Source: Alteromonas_E sp965248545 (lineage in GTDB: Bacteria; Pseudomonadota; Gammaproteobacteria; Enterobacterales; Alteromonadaceae). From it: a stretch of DNA of 64,000 nucleotides. The first letter of the stretch is position 1, and every line of letters starts with the position of its first letter. Both the position numbers and the translations under genes were made by a program. Shown here piece by piece: positions 45,519-55,663 of the stretch. Location of the stretch: positions 3,782,001 through 3,846,000 of the forward strand of contig OZ252110.1 in the NCBI GenBank assembly GCA_965248545.1, read 5' to 3'. The notes beneath the pieces are model-generated. The model was not told where the DNA came from. It worked only from the letters and a program-made list of their open reading frames with translations, and did no database searches.

Positions 45519-46292
45519 TCAATTGGATTGTTGTGTTATACGCGCCAAATCTTCGGGTGTATCAATGCCAATTGGCGGTGGTTTGACCGCAAGTTCTACA
45601 TGGATTGCATCACCATTCCAAAGTGCCCGGAGTTGCTCTAGCGACTCAACTTGCTCTAATGCACTCGCGGCATACCCAACGTATTGCTTGACGTATGAAG
45701 CTCTGTAGGCATAAATGCCTATATGACGCATCATCATGCTCTGTGTTCTTGATAAGTCACCTGATTGCCTGCCATCCCTGTCATAAGGAATCGACGCGCG
45801 ACTGAAATATAAGGCTTTGCCGTGTCTATCTGCTACAACCTTGACCGCATTAGCATTATCAATGTCGACGGCCTCTTCAAGACGCGCCGCTAATGTTGCC
45901 ATTGCAAAGTTGGGTCGACTAGATAGATTGTCCGCAACCTGCTGAATGTTCTCGCTTGGGATAAAAGGCTCATCACCTTGAACGTTAACAACAACGTCAT
46001 TTGGCGCTATCGCCATACGCTGGATGACCTCTGCGATACGCTCTGTTCCAGACTCATGTTGGTGACCTGTCATGCAAACAGTGCCGCCAAACGCTGTCAC
46101 TTTCTTAGCAATGCGGTCGTCATCCGTTGCCACAATTACCTGCTTTGCTTTCGTTGACGTGGCACGTTCGTACACGTGTTGAATCATCGGCTTACCGTGG
46201 ATATCGGCAAGTGGCTTGCCGGGAAAACGGCTCGAACCGAAGCGTGCAGGAATCACGACAATGAAATCAGTTTCAGAAATGTGCTCGCTCAT
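45519..46292 (-). CDS. kdsB: CMP-KDO synthetase
   Basis: 257 residues. It activates KDO with CTP for attachment to lipid A. PARFGSSRFPGKPLADIHGK is the nucleotide motif, and VNVQGDEPFIPSENI, RHIGIYAYR and LEQVESLEQLRAL are family segments. The start overlaps the trm112-like stop (ATGA). It belongs to the same operon as lpxK and msbA, an arrangement conserved in Gammaproteobacteria. Confidence 0.97.
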   Translation of the reverse strand: MSEHISETDFIVVIPARFGSSRFPGKPLADIHGKPMIQHVYERATSTKAKQVIVATDDDRIAKKVTAFGGTVCMTGHQHESGTERIAEVIQRMAIAPNDVVVNVQGDEPFIPSENIQQVADNLSSRPNFAMATLAARLEEAVDIDNANAVKVVADRHGKALYFSRASIPYDRDGRQSGDLSRTQSMMMRHIGIYAYRASYVKQYVGYAASALEQVESLEQLRALWNGDAIHVELAVKPPPIGIDTPEDLARITQQSN

Positions 46293-46483
46293 TTTAGTGC
46301 TTCTATTTGTTCAAGCGTTAAACTAGTCGCTTCGCTTTCAATCAGCACCGGTATATTGTCTTTGACCGGAAACGCTAGTCGGTCGAAACGACAAACTAAC
46401 TGCTGCTGTTCAGCTTGGTAGATGAGTTTACCCTTGCATATCGGGCATGCGACGATTTCAAGTAACTTTTTATCAAAAGCCAT
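46289..46483 (-). CDS. ycaR: Trm112 family protein (YcaR-like)
   Basis: 64 residues. LLEIVACPICKGKL and LVCRFDRLAFPVKDNIPVLI give the zinc-ribbon-like Trm112 pattern with three cysteines. The role in bacteria is unclear; it lies between lpxK and kdsB in many Gammaproteobacteria. It overlaps kdsB by four bases and starts 11 bases after lpxK. Confidence 0.93.
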   Translation of the reverse strand: MAFDKKLLEIVACPICKGKLIYQAEQQQLVCRFDRLAFPVKDNIPVLIESEATSLTLEQIEALK

Positions 46484-46494
46484 ATTTTAGCTCT

Positions 46495-47499
46495 CTATTC
46501 GGTTGAATTTACGGTAGCAAGTGATGCCGCTAAGTGCTCAAAGAACGCCTCCGGTAACTGTGCGGAAACACGCAAGAACCAACAGTCTTTATGCGCAAAA
46601 GAATGACACTTAACCGCATCTTTTTCAGTCATAATAACCGCGTCATCAGGCAGATCCGTCACTTCGTATTGATAATGATCGATAAATGCTAAGTTTTCGA
46701 CCGGATTGATGCCGAGAGACGCTAGGGTAGTTTTAAATCTGTCCGGATTGCCAATCGCACACAGAGATTGGACGCGACTGTATTTCTGTTTGAACTTATC
46801 GATACTGATTGTTTGGCTGGGATCAGCGACATTCACAATTTGATCAGCGCCCAACGTCATGTCAAATTGTCGGGCAGATACGCGACTTATCGCTGATGTT
46901 TGATTCAAAATGACCCCATCGACACCGGCCAGCCGGTTGGGCAATTCGCGCAATGGTCCGGCGGGTAACAACCATCCATTTCCTACCCCGCGATCATCCA
47001 TCACGACCCACTCAATATCGCGCTGTAGCGCGTAATGCTGCAGACCATCGTCACACACGATTACGTCACAGCCGAGTTCAAACAGGCGCTCGGCACCTCT
47101 GCGTCGCTGCGGATCAATGATAACTGGAATGCCGAGTCGCTGAAAAATGAGCGCAGGTTCATCCCCGACAAGCGACGGTAAATCGCCCTCGACAAGTTGA
47201 TAAGGGAAAACCGTTTGTGTCCCGCCATAACCGCGACTCAAGACACCAACGCTTTTTCCTTTCGCCAAGAGGTACTCACAGATCGCAATCACGACCGGCG
47301 TTTTGCCATTGCCGCCAACGGTAATATTGCCAACGACGATAACCGGTACGGGTGGTTTACTCGAGCGTAATAGCCCGATTTTGAACATGGCTTTCCTAAC
47401 GGTCGCCAAGGTCCAGAAAACCAAACTCAATGGCGCCAATAGCCATAGCCACCAAGCCCCGGTATACCAACCCCGTTCAATCGCGCGTTGTATGCTCAT
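46495..47499 (-). CDS. lpxK: Tetraacyldisaccharide 4'-kinase
   Basis: 334 residues. It phosphorylates the lipid A precursor at the inner membrane. A membrane segment near residues 17-38 is followed by the ATP-binding loop GNITVGGNGKTPVVI and SVGVLSRGYGG. CDDGLQHYALQRDIE carries conserved Asp residues. The start overlaps the msbA stop by four bases (ATGA), coupling lipid A synthesis to export. Confidence 0.96.
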   Translation of the reverse strand: MSIQRAIERGWYTGAWWLWLLAPLSLVFWTLATVRKAMFKIGLLRSSKPPVPVIVVGNITVGGNGKTPVVIAICEYLLAKGKSVGVLSRGYGGTQTVFPYQLVEGDLPSLVGDEPALIFQRLGIPVIIDPQRRRGAERLFELGCDVIVCDDGLQHYALQRDIEWVVMDDRGVGNGWLLPAGPLRELPNRLAGVDGVILNQTSAISRVSARQFDMTLGADQIVNVADPSQTISIDKFKQKYSRVQSLCAIGNPDRFKTTLASLGINPVENLAFIDHYQYEVTDLPDDAVIMTEKDAVKCHSFAHKDCWFLRVSAQLPEAFFEHLAASLATVNSTE

Positions 47500-49256
47500 T
47501 CAGCGTCACTTTGGCCAAACTGCAATTGATGTAGCTGCGCATATGCACCATTTTTGGCCAGCAAATCAGCGTGTGTGCCTTGCTCAAGTACTTTACCGCC
47601 ATCCACAACAATGATCAGGTCAGCGTTTTCAATTGTCGAAAGGCGGTGCGCCACTACAATGCTCGTGCAGGTTTTTTGAATCTTCTCTAACGCATCTTGG
47701 ATAAGCTTTTCACTTTCGGTGTCCAATGCCGACGTAGCTTCATCTAGGATGAGTACAGGGGCATTTACCAGCACAGCTCGTGCAATCGCGATTCTTTGCC
47801 GTTGGCCACCCGACAACATCAGGCCATTTTCACCAATTTCGGTATCGTAACCATCCGCCATTTGGCTGACGAATTCGTCGACGTGCGCAATCTTGGCCGC
47901 TTCGATAATCGCTTCGCGACTTACGTTTCGCCGAGCGCCGTAGGCAATATTATTTGCTACGGAGTCGTTGAACAGCGTGACCTGTTGCGACACTAGTGCG
48001 AACTGGCTGCGTAGCGAAGTCAGTTCTAGCTCGGCTAAGCTATCGCCATCTAAACTCACGACTCCCTGTTGCGGCGAATAAAAACGGGTTAACAGACTGG
48101 AAATCGTCGATTTACCACTACCCGATCGACCAACCAAAGCGACCGTTTGCCCGGGCTTGGCTTCAAAACTAACATTCAGTAATGCAGGCTTATCTTGGCT
48201 CGGGTAGGTAAAGGTGACATCGTCAAACTTGATCAAACCACTCGCTCTGTCGATGGTTTTACGCCCCTCGTTAACTTCGATTTGCTCATCAAGTAACTCA
48301 AAAATAGCGGTACACGCCGCCATTCCGCGCTGAAATTCGTTGTTAACCGTGGTTAATTGTTTGAGCGGTTTGAGTAGCATAACCATGTAAAACACAATAC
48401 TGACAAACACACCTGCACTTAAGTTTTCGATCATCCCTGGAGTGCCGGCAATAAAGAGCACCACAGCAAGCGCAAATGACGCGATCACTTGGATCATCGA
48501 CACACTGAGGATTTGCGTGGTGGTCAGTTTCATCGTTTGCTGACGATTGTGATTGTTTTTGTCGGCAAATCGATCCTTCTCGATTTTTTGTCCGCCGAAC
48601 ATCAGGACGACCTTATGGCCTTTGACGGCTTGTTCAACTGCTGTGGTCAAACTACCCATTGCCTGCTGAATATTACGACTGACAACTCTGAATCGCTTAC
48701 TGACGTAAGTTACAATGACGGCAACGACGGGACCGATTAATAGGAATACTAACGACAGCTGCCACGAATGATAAAACATCAAAGAAAGTAGCCCGATAAC
48801 CAGCGAGCCTTCACGCACTAAGATCAACAAAGCGCGGCCTGCAGCGTTAGCGACTTGCTCCGTATCGTACGTCACTTTAGAAATTAACTTGCCTACCGAT
48901 TGCTGATCGTGAAAGCTAACCGGTAAGTGAATGTACTTTTCGAACAGCTGCTGACGCATGCGCATCACTACTTGGGAACCGATCCAGGCCAAGGTATAAC
49001 TGCCCATGAAATTGAACAAACCGCGCACGATAAACACCGGCACGACAAAATACGCAGCGAGTTTCAAGTACTCATAATTTTGCGCCCCTAGACTTTCATC
49101 AATAATGGGCTGCATGTGATAAAACATAAAAGTGTCTACGCCTGAGTAACCAACCATGCCTAATACGGCGATTACAAAGGGCAGTTTGAAGTCTTTTAGA
49201 TAACCAAAAAAGCGCCTAGTGTTGCCTTTTTTGGCTGAGGACGTCTCTGCTGTCAT
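47496..49256 (-). CDS. msbA: Lipid A export ATP-binding/permease protein
   Basis: 586 residues. An ABC half-transporter that flips lipid A-core across the inner membrane. Six membrane helices fill about residues 20-320. The ATPase has Walker A GRSGSGKST, signature LSGGQRQR, Walker B VLILDEATSALD and the switch His in VAHRLST. It is followed by lpxK in the standard order and lies 63 bases after comEC. Confidence 0.97.
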   Translation of the reverse strand: MTAETSSAKKGNTRRFFGYLKDFKLPFVIAVLGMVGYSGVDTFMFYHMQPIIDESLGAQNYEYLKLAAYFVVPVFIVRGLFNFMGSYTLAWIGSQVVMRMRQQLFEKYIHLPVSFHDQQSVGKLISKVTYDTEQVANAAGRALLILVREGSLVIGLLSLMFYHSWQLSLVFLLIGPVVAVIVTYVSKRFRVVSRNIQQAMGSLTTAVEQAVKGHKVVLMFGGQKIEKDRFADKNNHNRQQTMKLTTTQILSVSMIQVIASFALAVVLFIAGTPGMIENLSAGVFVSIVFYMVMLLKPLKQLTTVNNEFQRGMAACTAIFELLDEQIEVNEGRKTIDRASGLIKFDDVTFTYPSQDKPALLNVSFEAKPGQTVALVGRSGSGKSTISSLLTRFYSPQQGVVSLDGDSLAELELTSLRSQFALVSQQVTLFNDSVANNIAYGARRNVSREAIIEAAKIAHVDEFVSQMADGYDTEIGENGLMLSGGQRQRIAIARAVLVNAPVLILDEATSALDTESEKLIQDALEKIQKTCTSIVVAHRLSTIENADLIIVVDGGKVLEQGTHADLLAKNGAYAQLHQLQFGQSDAE

Positions 49257-49319
49257 TCAGTCTGTTTCTTATAGTGTTATAGTCGAATTGTACTCAGAGT
49301 TTCTCCTAAACCCTAGCAC

Positions 49320-51707
49320 TTAATTAATTTGCCGGTACCATCTTGGCGATATATCTTCACGCCATGACGATATCCTTAATCTTGGGGCGTCTTCGCCAAG
49401 TTCAAATAACAAATATCCCTGCTTTGCGGTATCCCAAATTTGCGCATCAAATAGGCGATAGCGATCAACGACTGATGTAGCAGGGAATCCCCATCGATTT
49501 GCCACACCCGTAGTAAAGACTACATGGTCAGGTTGAGTGGCACCGACAAACGACCACGCAGAACTGGTTCGACTACCGTGGTGAGGTGCAAGCAGTACTG
49601 CTACATCGAACAAAGGCGATTTTCCGGTTTTCTCCAGTCTTTGGTATTCCAGTTTCAACAATTCTGTTTCAGCCGCTTGTTCGATATCCCCGGCCAGTAA
49701 CACAGCATGTTCACCATCTGAAATATGTATGACACAAGAGTGATTATTGTCACTATTGGGGTAACGCGTAACAAACCGTTCTGTCGGCCATAACACTGAT
49801 ATATCAAGGCCACGCCAATGAAAATAGTGGCCTCTGCGACATTCAGAACTGGTAAGGTTGAGTACGTTTGGGTATCGCTGCATTACATGTGCTGCACCAC
49901 CGGCGTGGTCATCATCGTCATGACTGACGACGAAAAGCTCCAGGTTAAGACTGCGTTGGGCTGCAATAAAGGGCAAGATAATGTGTTGGGCATAACTACT
50001 AGTGCCAAAGCTCGCACCAGTGTCAATCAACATGGCGCCTTTATCGGTTGTGATTAAGACAGCGGTTCCTTGTCCAACATCCAAAACGTGCATTTGCCAT
50101 CCCGGCTTAGGGGGAATCAGCGTACTATTGGTGTGCGCTAAAGCGATAGGCATTACGCCCAACATGACCACTACACTGCGCAAGTGAAACTTAGGAACGA
50201 GGCAAAATATGATAGCAAATGTCAGGCAAACTAAACTCAACGAAGAAAAATGTAGCTGTTCAAACGTAAGCCCGACAAATTTCATCAGCCAATGAATGAC
50301 TTGAAACAATGCATCAAGCCAAGCGTCGATTGCAATGAAGATTATCAAACTAAGATCCGGCGAAATGAAACTGGCCCCTATCGAGAGTAGACATGCAGGG
50401 ACAATGACGAAGCTCACAACGGGAATTGCGACTACATTTGTTAGCACACTCGATAACGGTAACAAGTTAAAACTATTCAGCACCAGAGGTACCATCAACA
50501 CCGTTATGAGTATTTGTACGCGCACCATGCACAGTAAGTGGCCAGTAAAACCTATTGGTCTGTTAGGCCAGCGCCACAGGATGAAGAGTATTGCGGCAAC
50601 GGCTCCAATGCTTAACCACAAACTCTGTGAGAAAAAAGAATACGGGAAAAACAGCATCAGTAGTCCCATTAACACTACAACACGCAACCCATTCGCGATC
50701 CGCAAACGCCCCCATAGCCCCAATAATACCAGTACCGTCATAAGCCATGCGCGCAGCACTGGAATCTGCCACCCGGCAAGGTACGCGTAACCCGCAGTGG
50801 CAACCCCGCAAGCCACATAAATCAAAGGTTTTAGCGAGCGTTGGCACAATATCTCCGGGGCCTGCGTAAACATGCCTAAAAGCGCAATCACTCCGGTAAA
50901 TAACCAGCCAATTGACCAGCCAAAAAACACTGCGACGACGCCTAAATGCAAACCGGAGATAGCGAATAAATGCGCCAATCCCGTTTGTTGGAGGAACGTC
51001 CAATCTTGAGTAGAAAAGTCCGTCTTGTCTGCAACGGTTAGCGCTTTGATCCAGCGCTTATTTTCCAGTTTTAAACGGTCAATTGAACGAATGATTTCAT
51101 CGCGAATAGATAGGGAAGATATAACGGAATGAGGAGATAAATGTTCCTTGATATAGCCAGTTGCCACGATATTCTGACTTAAACGCCAGCGTTCTGTGTC
51201 GGTTGTATAAGGATTGGCAGGTGCGAATCTCGGCTTTAAACGGGCCCTGACAATTAACGGCTGGCCCTGCCCCAGCGAATAGTCTGGCTGATACCAGTTG
51301 AGTCGGACCGAACGTTCGAACACGAACTGCTTGTTGTCGATTTGCGCAACACTGACGTTAAGTTGCGCGAAGTGCGCACTTTGCCGTATCGATGTCACCT
51401 GTCCCACGATTATGACATCTTGTTGAAATTCGACTCCAGACAGTTGCCAAGTATCATACCAATGTCCTACACTCGCCCCCCATAAAATGCCAAGTATTAG
51501 CCCTAACGACGTTAATATTTGCCATCGATTGCCGTATAATCGAGCAGCAAAGACTAACATGATGAACAGCCCTACTAAGCCAACACAAAAGGATGTTTGT
51601 GGGAGCCTTGGCCACATGTTTAGGGATGCATAAGCACCCACCATTGCCAGTAGCGTAACCGCGAATGGCGATGTCAAACGATTCGGCTCCTTAGCTGTAA
51701 CTGACAT
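49320..51707 (-). CDS. comEC: DNA internalisation protein ComEC/Rec2
   Basis: 795 residues. An N-terminal membrane pair and DUF4131-type region, a central ComEC/Rec2 membrane domain (LAHLFAISGLHLGVVAVFFG), then a C-terminal metallo-beta-lactamase-like domain with HVLDVGQGTAVLI, VVSHDDDDHAGG and LLAPHHGSRTSS. In competent bacteria it carries single-stranded DNA through the inner membrane. No other competence gene is in this window; the position before msbA is conserved (ycaI in E. coli). Only 29 bases separate its start from the divergent DUF2062 gene. Confidence 0.93.
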   Translation of the reverse strand: MSVTAKEPNRLTSPFAVTLLAMVGAYASLNMWPRLPQTSFCVGLVGLFIMLVFAARLYGNRWQILTSLGLILGILWGASVGHWYDTWQLSGVEFQQDVIIVGQVTSIRQSAHFAQLNVSVAQIDNKQFVFERSVRLNWYQPDYSLGQGQPLIVRARLKPRFAPANPYTTDTERWRLSQNIVATGYIKEHLSPHSVISSLSIRDEIIRSIDRLKLENKRWIKALTVADKTDFSTQDWTFLQQTGLAHLFAISGLHLGVVAVFFGWSIGWLFTGVIALLGMFTQAPEILCQRSLKPLIYVACGVATAGYAYLAGWQIPVLRAWLMTVLVLLGLWGRLRIANGLRVVVLMGLLMLFFPYSFFSQSLWLSIGAVAAILFILWRWPNRPIGFTGHLLCMVRVQILITVLMVPLVLNSFNLLPLSSVLTNVVAIPVVSFVIVPACLLSIGASFISPDLSLIIFIAIDAWLDALFQVIHWLMKFVGLTFEQLHFSSLSLVCLTFAIIFCLVPKFHLRSVVVMLGVMPIALAHTNSTLIPPKPGWQMHVLDVGQGTAVLITTDKGAMLIDTGASFGTSSYAQHIILPFIAAQRSLNLELFVVSHDDDDHAGGAAHVMQRYPNVLNLTSSECRRGHYFHWRGLDISVLWPTERFVTRYPNSDNNHSCVIHISDGEHAVLLAGDIEQAAETELLKLEYQRLEKTGKSPLFDVAVLLAPHHGSRTSSAWSFVGATQPDHVVFTTGVANRWGFPATSVVDRYRLFDAQIWDTAKQGYLLFELGEDAPRLRISSWREDISPRWYRQIN

Positions 51708-51736
51708 AACGTTATGTGAAAGAGTAAACCTTTTAT

Positions 51737-52261
51737 ATGCCTAAAAAGTTCATCCGCCGCGTATTACCATCGCACCAAAGCATCAAAGAGAATCGCTATA
51801 TGGCGGTTTTTGGCAAGCTGTTGCATGAACCTAACCTATGGCATTTAAATCGACGCAGTGCCGCTGGGGCGTTTGGTGTTGGCTTGTTTTTTGCGTTTTG
51901 GCCGGTGCCATTCCAAATGTGGCTTTCTGCCGCCGCTGCAATCCCGCTCAGAGTTAATCTGCCCTTGTCTGTCGCCACTGTGTGGATAACCAACCCATTC
52001 ACAATGCCACCAATATTCTACGGTGCTTATAAGGTTGGCAGTACTGTACTGGGGACGGATATGAGTGAATTCGCGTTCGAGCTAAGCTGGCAATGGGTTG
52101 TTCAGAGCCTGTCGACTATTGGTCCAGCGTTTTTGCTGGGCTGTTTGATCTGTTCCGTGATCGCTGGGATCTTGGGGTATTATGGATTAAACTGGCTGTG
52201 GCGGTGGTCAGTGGTTAAATCCTGGCAAGCGCGTCGCGCGCGCCGCCAGTTAAATAGCTAG
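51737..52261 (+). CDS. DUF2062 domain membrane protein
   Basis: 174 residues. HEPNLWHLNRRSAAGAFGVG, PVPFQMWLSAAAAI and WITNPFTMPPIFY are strong DUF2062 features; three membrane segments follow. Function unknown. The N-terminus MPKKFIRRVLPSHQSIKENR is typical and supports the ATG at 51737. It converges on ligA with overlapping stop codons in one CTAG (52258-52261). Confidence 0.87.
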   Translation: MPKKFIRRVLPSHQSIKENRYMAVFGKLLHEPNLWHLNRRSAAGAFGVGLFFAFWPVPFQMWLSAAAAIPLRVNLPLSVATVWITNPFTMPPIFYGAYKVGSTVLGTDMSEFAFELSWQWVVQSLSTIGPAFLLGCLICSVIAGILGYYGLNWLWRWSVVKSWQARRARRQLNS

Positions 52262-54300
52262 TGTGGCTTCACGTGTTGCGCTAAAAAATCCAATAGCTGC
52301 TGTTCGTTCCAAACCTGTATATCTAATTTTTCGGCTTTCGCCAGCTTGGAACCCGCTTTTTCTCCCGCTACCAGGAAATCCGTTTTCGCCGACACACTGC
52401 CCGCAACTTTAGCGCCCAATGCTTGTAACTTCTGTTTGGCTTCATCACGCCCCATCGCACTTAATGTACCGGTGATCACACATGTCTTACCCGTCAGTGG
52501 TTGGCTATCGGCACTGGCTTCAGCGATCGCAGGCCAACTCAGCCCCTGAGCAACGAGATCATCGATCACATCGACATTGTGCGCTTGAGCAAAGAAATTG
52601 ACGATGTGCATGGCCACTACTTCACCAATGTCGTCCACTTCAATTAAACTCTCGCTGTCGGCGGCTTTCACAGCATCTAGCGTTTTAAAGTGTTGGGCGA
52701 GATTACCGGCAGTCGCCTCACCGACCTCTCGAATACCCAGAGCGTATAAAAATTTTGCAAACGTCGTTTGTTTTGCCGCACCAATCGCTAAGACGAGATT
52801 AGACGCTGATTTCTCTGCCATGCGTTCCAACCCAATCAAATCTGCAACACTTAACTTGAAAAAGTCAGCAGGTGTGGCTACCAAATTGGCGTCCACTAGT
52901 TGTTCCACTAACTTGTCACCTAAACCATCAATATTGAGTGCTTTGCGCGATGCAAAATGTTTTAACGCTTCTTTGCGTTGGGCCGCGCAAAACAGGCCAC
53001 CGGTGCAACGCGCTACCGCTTCAGACTCGTGCTTTTCAACTTGAGATTCGCACACGGGGCACGCAGTTGGAAATGCTATGTCACGTGCATCTTCAGGACG
53101 CTTAGATGTAACCACGGAGACCACTTGTGGTATCACATCACCTGCTCTGCGAATGATTACAGTATCGCCGACCTTGACATCTAATCGCGCAATTTCATCT
53201 GCATTGTGTAAGGTGGCATTGGACACTGTAACGCCACCAACAAAAACTGGCTTTAAACGTGCGACGGGCGTTATGGCACCTGTTCTGCCGACTTGGAATT
53301 CCACATCTTGCAGTACCGTCATTTCTTCCTGAGCTGGGAATTTACGCGCGATCGCCCAGCGCGGAGCCCGTGATACAAAGCCCAATGACTGCTGTAACGA
53401 GAGATCATTAACTTTAAAAACAATGCCATCAATTTCATACGATAATTGCGCGCGTTGTTCACTGATTGACGCGTAGTAATCGATACAACCTTGAGCATCA
53501 GACCCCGTCTCCATCAAGCGATTGATCGGTAACCCCCACTCGCTAAGTCTTTGTAAGCGTTCGGTATGAGTATTCGGCAAGGTCACACGCGCTTGTTCGA
53601 CAACGCCGGTTGAATAGGCAAAGAATCGCAGCGGACGTTTCGCGGTAATGCGCGGATCCAACTGACGTAAACTCCCTGCTGCAGCATTGCGTGGATTGAC
53701 AAATACCTTGGCACCAATTGCCTTTTGCTGCGTATTGAATCGCTCAAAACCTTCTGTTGGCATGAAAACTTCACCGCGCACTTCCAATCGATTGGGATAA
53801 TCATCGCCACGCAACGCAAGCGGAACATTAACAATCGTTTTAACATTGGCGGTTATGTCTTCTCCAACCTGACCATCCCCGCGTGTTGCAGCTCGAACTA
53901 ACTGACCATTTTCGTAAAGAATACTCACGGCAAGTCCATCTAATTTCGGCTCACATGCAAATTCAATTGGGGTTTGAATACCTAATCGATCTTTGATCCG
54001 CTTAACAAACGCTTGCATTTCTTCGTCATTAAACGCGTTATCGAGCGAAAGCATCGGTAGTTCATGGGTAATTTGCTGAAATGAACTGAGTGGTTTATCG
54101 CCTACTCTTTGGGTTGGAGAGTCTGCAGTGACGCAATCAGGAAACTGCGTTTCAATATCGACTAGTTCTCGCAACAACCGGTCGTATTCAACGTCAGGGA
54201 TCTGCGGATCGTCATTCACATAATAGTGATAATTGTGTTCGTTTAGCTCAGCGCGAAGCTGCTCGACGCGCCGTTGAGTAGAAGAATCTATACTGTTCAT
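52258..54300 (-). CDS. ligA: NAD-dependent DNA ligase
   Basis: 680 residues. Adenylation lysine in EPKLDGLAVSI near residue 120, preceded by the Ia-type NHYYVNDDPQIPDVEYDRLL segment near 20-45 (only partly quoted: NDDPQIPDVEYDRL). An OB fold, a four-Cys zinc finger (CPVCESQVEK, ARCTGGLFC), helix-hairpin-helix repeats and a C-terminal BRCT domain (GKTCVITGTLSAMGRDEAK) follow. It seals nicks in replication and repair. A GTG at 54354 inside zipA is in frame, but the ATG at 54300 gives the family length. Third gene of smc-zipA-ligA. Confidence 0.96.
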   Translation of the reverse strand: MNSIDSSTQRRVEQLRAELNEHNYHYYVNDDPQIPDVEYDRLLRELVDIETQFPDCVTADSPTQRVGDKPLSSFQQITHELPMLSLDNAFNDEEMQAFVKRIKDRLGIQTPIEFACEPKLDGLAVSILYENGQLVRAATRGDGQVGEDITANVKTIVNVPLALRGDDYPNRLEVRGEVFMPTEGFERFNTQQKAIGAKVFVNPRNAAAGSLRQLDPRITAKRPLRFFAYSTGVVEQARVTLPNTHTERLQRLSEWGLPINRLMETGSDAQGCIDYYASISEQRAQLSYEIDGIVFKVNDLSLQQSLGFVSRAPRWAIARKFPAQEEMTVLQDVEFQVGRTGAITPVARLKPVFVGGVTVSNATLHNADEIARLDVKVGDTVIIRRAGDVIPQVVSVVTSKRPEDARDIAFPTACPVCESQVEKHESEAVARCTGGLFCAAQRKEALKHFASRKALNIDGLGDKLVEQLVDANLVATPADFFKLSVADLIGLERMAEKSASNLVLAIGAAKQTTFAKFLYALGIREVGEATAGNLAQHFKTLDAVKAADSESLIEVDDIGEVVAMHIVNFFAQAHNVDVIDDLVAQGLSWPAIAEASADSQPLTGKTCVITGTLSAMGRDEAKQKLQALGAKVAGSVSAKTDFLVAGEKAGSKLAKAEKLDIQVWNEQQLLDFLAQHVKPH

Positions 54301-54316
54301 TAAGTCTGTATTGGGG

Positions 54317-55645
54317 TTATGAGCGAGCGATGATCCGCTGGCGCTCGAATTCACGGATTTTTTCGACGTACTGTTGCAAGCCTTGTTTGGTCAGAACACT
54401 GCGCCGGCCATCTAAAATTTGCGCCGAGAACTCATCGGCAATTTTTCGAGCTGCGTTGTGCATCATGTTAAAGACTTGGTGAGGTTCACCTTCAATCGGC
54501 AAGATCATAAATAAAGACACACCCTGCGTCGAAAAGTTTTCCAGATTATCAATATCAAAGACGCCCGGCTTAAACATATTAGCAAGACTAAACAATACCG
54601 GGCCCTTGCCGTTACTGTTGACGTGACGGTGAAAAATGTCCTGATCTCCAAACTTAAACCCAAGGGTTAACAACAATGGCAAAAGCGCAGCACCCGGAAT
54701 TTCCTGATCCTGAGGCGCGCGAACATTGAGTACCAGTACTTCTTGCTCTGGTGCGGGGCTCTGTGCATCTTTTCCGTCATGCTGTCCTTGCTGGATCGTC
54801 GGTGTAGTCGCCGAGTCGGCAACAGCTCCACCGTCAATGGTCACCTCTTCGTCAAATGACATGCGCATTTGATCATCACCAAGCGTAGGCTCAATTCGTT
54901 TGCGAATTGTACTTCTTGGGCGTTTGCGTGGTGCTGGAGATTCGCTCTCTTCACTGACAGGTTTAGATTCTGTTTTACCGCTCACTGGGACTTGGTCCAA
55001 GCTGAAATCATCGACTTCATCAACCGGCTTTTCATCAGGTTGAATGCTCGTCACCTTGGACGCCTCTTCCTCTTTCAGCAAAAACGGTGGCGGCTCTGGA
55101 ATTGTTTCTGGCGGGGTCTCGCTCGGCGCACTTTTTTGCACCGTAGGCTTTGGATTACTCACCACTGAAGCATACAATTTCTTCGGCTGTTCTGCCTCTG
55201 GTTCGCTCTCCTTAACGCTCGGTGCGTCCTGCATGTGGCGAATACTCAAGTCATCTAAATCCAGGTCAGATTTTTGCTCATCTGCCGCTTCACTTGTACC
55301 CAAGTCTTGGTCAATGTCACTCGAGCGAATGTCGTCAGCGTCTATTGTGAATGACACCTCGTCTGCATGACCTGTACTGGCATGAGCGTGCTCGTCGCCA
55401 TGCACGCCAGCAGATTGAGCTTGATGCTCATCTGATGCGCGCTTGACCACTCTGACTTCACCGAGTCCAAACTCATCAAAACCTTGTTCGGATTTAACTG
55501 TTTCATCACTTGTCTGATTGGGCTCAATTCGTGGCTTTTTACTCGCAGATGTTGAGTTTTTGCGCAAACTCCACAATCCATGCGCTAAAATACCGATAAT
55601 GGCACAACCGCCGATGACCAATAGCGCAAACCGTAAATCTTCCAT
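54317..55645 (-). CDS. zipA: Cell division protein ZipA
   Basis: 442 residues. An N-terminal membrane helix (LRFALLVIGGCAIIGILAHG), a basic stretch, a long acidic and Pro-rich linker (about 40-300), and a C-terminal FtsZ-binding domain (VLVLNVRAPQDQEIPGAALL, MFKPGVFDIDNLENFST). It anchors FtsZ to the inner membrane at division. The linker is longer than in E. coli ZipA (328 residues total). It lies 18 bases after smc and 16 before ligA. Confidence 0.94.
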   Translation of the reverse strand: MEDLRFALLVIGGCAIIGILAHGLWSLRKNSTSASKKPRIEPNQTSDETVKSEQGFDEFGLGEVRVVKRASDEHQAQSAGVHGDEHAHASTGHADEVSFTIDADDIRSSDIDQDLGTSEAADEQKSDLDLDDLSIRHMQDAPSVKESEPEAEQPKKLYASVVSNPKPTVQKSAPSETPPETIPEPPPFLLKEEEASKVTSIQPDEKPVDEVDDFSLDQVPVSGKTESKPVSEESESPAPRKRPRSTIRKRIEPTLGDDQMRMSFDEEVTIDGGAVADSATTPTIQQGQHDGKDAQSPAPEQEVLVLNVRAPQDQEIPGAALLPLLLTLGFKFGDQDIFHRHVNSNGKGPVLFSLANMFKPGVFDIDNLENFSTQGVSLFMILPIEGEPHQVFNMMHNAARKIADEFSAQILDGRRSVLTKQGLQQYVEKIREFERQRIIARS

Positions 55646-55663
55646 TATAAAACTCGCCCTTTA

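Noticed and set aside
50335..50790. 151-codon frame antisense to comEC
   Set aside because: Basic, low-complexity translation typical of an antisense shadow of membrane-helix codons.
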